A stretch of DNA of 64,000 nucleotides from Galbula dea. Its lineage: Eukaryota > Chordata > Aves > Piciformes > Galbulidae. The DNA is taken from the NCBI GenBank assembly GCA_013399015.1, contig VWZX01009072.1, positions 1,612,001 to 1,676,000 on the forward strand, given 5' to 3'. The notes beneath the pieces are model-generated. The model made no database searches. It was not told the origin of the DNA and saw nothing but the letters and a program-made list of their open reading frames with translations. The translations under genes were made by a program, and so were the position numbers. This document shows, one piece after another, positions 63,301-64,000 of the stretch. Each line of letters starts with the position of its first letter. Positions within the stretch are counted from its first letter, which is position 1.

Positions 63301-64000
63301 CTTCTTTTCTTACAGAAAAATCTTTCCACTGGTGCAGAAACCTCCATTTCATGTGACAAAGGGTGTTCAATAGTACATGGTATAGACACTATAAATGCCT
63401 GTGTAGGAGGAGGACTCTGAGGTCCTGGTCTTGCAGTCCTGAGCTCTGCTGTCTTCCAGCTCCAGTGCTTCAGCCAGGCTATTTTCATCACTCGGGCAGC
63501 AATTTTTACTTACTATTCTTTTCCTGTGTTACTGATTACTCCCAGTTATGAAGGAATTTAAACTTGCTCAACACATTAATGGTTCTGTGTCACAGCATAA
63601 ATCAGAGAATGGTGTTGGCTGCCAAAGCTCAGGAGCAAAGTCTGCACAGGGGCCTGGATTTGGTTTGGCACAGGAGAATAATGCATTGTGTTAGGTCGAG
63701 GAACTGTCAGTTTTTATAACAGAAGATGCAAGAACCTACACTGGCTTTATTCTTCCTTTTTAGTTGGCTAAACAGTCAATCAGGAAGAGTTTCTAAGTCA
63801 CCAGAAGAAGCAAATCCAACAAGCTGTCAGGACTGATTTTTCTGGAAAGATGAGTACAAAATGCTGTTCTTATTTACATTATTCATGGACATTTCTCTAG
63901 TTGTAAAGGATTCACTAGGGCATATAATGTACTATTTCCAATCAAATGAGCTAATTTCTCAGCAAATTTTTCTTCTTTTCCATAATACACTAGAGGTTTT
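57398..64000. other. Intergenic, right edge
   Basis: Unique AT-rich sequence without recognisable genes or transposons. If synteny holds, GRHL2 lies beyond this edge; no exon of it was recognised here. Confidence 0.5.

Noticed and set aside
1..64000. Search for prokaryote-type systems, viral genes, CRISPR arrays and tRNA or rRNA genes
   Set aside because: Nothing matching was seen; composition, introns and CR1 repeats point to ordinary vertebrate chromosomal DNA. Exons of the expected neighbours YWHAZ and GRHL2 were also looked for and not recognised.

Overview
This window looks like a piece of an avian (or at least sauropsid) nuclear chromosome. Long AT-rich non-coding stretches dominate. 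Interspersed repeats are few, and those that can be recognised are mainly CR1-type LINE retrotransposons with the bird and reptile 3' end built from short ATTCTGTGA/ATTCTATG units. The only protein-coding gene I can support has vertebrate exon/intron structure and a CpG-island promoter. No prokaryotic operons, CRISPR arrays, IS elements or phage genes are visible.

The single gene is ZNF706, on the minus strand from about 43,635 to 49,075. A non-coding first exon lies in the CpG island (ends 48,956). A first coding exon (45,981-45,845) encodes residues 1-45. A second coding exon (44,650-44,543) encodes residues 46-76 and the stop. A probable 3'-UTR-only exon (43,933 to about 43,635) ends after an AATAAA signal. 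The two coding exons join exactly in phase to give 76 residues: a basic, Gln/Lys-rich SERF-like N-terminus and one C2H2 zinc finger. The CpG island (about 48,530-49,420) has an NRF1-type palindrome, a CCAAT box and a TTACATAA bZIP element, and could fire in both directions.

Layout: 1-17,440 is intergenic with traces of ancient MIR-like repeats and small structural motifs, including a perfect 17-bp hairpin at 15,324-15,363. A young CR1 3' fragment lies at 17,440-17,744 (+). Intergenic DNA at 17,745-36,423 includes two doubtful exon-like segments at 31.5 and 34.9 kb. A CR1 interrupted by an oppositely oriented CR1 lies at 36,424-37,100. An ancient CR1/L3-type relic lies at 39,690-40,600. ZNF706 follows at 43.6-49.1 kb. 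From 49.4 to 64 kb there is intergenic DNA with a young CR1 at 53,271-53,615 (-), close in sequence to the 17.4-kb copy but inverted, and short CR1 tails at 50.3 and 57.3 kb.

Known vertebrate synteny (recalled, not checked here) puts ZNF706 between YWHAZ and GRHL2, and neither is recognisable in this window. Most long open frames are chance, and many begin at non-ATG codons. I found no convincing undescribed system. The items most worth checking are the snap-back hairpin, an open in-frame N-terminal extension of ZNF706, the nested and inverted CR1 copies, and two splice-bounded open segments.
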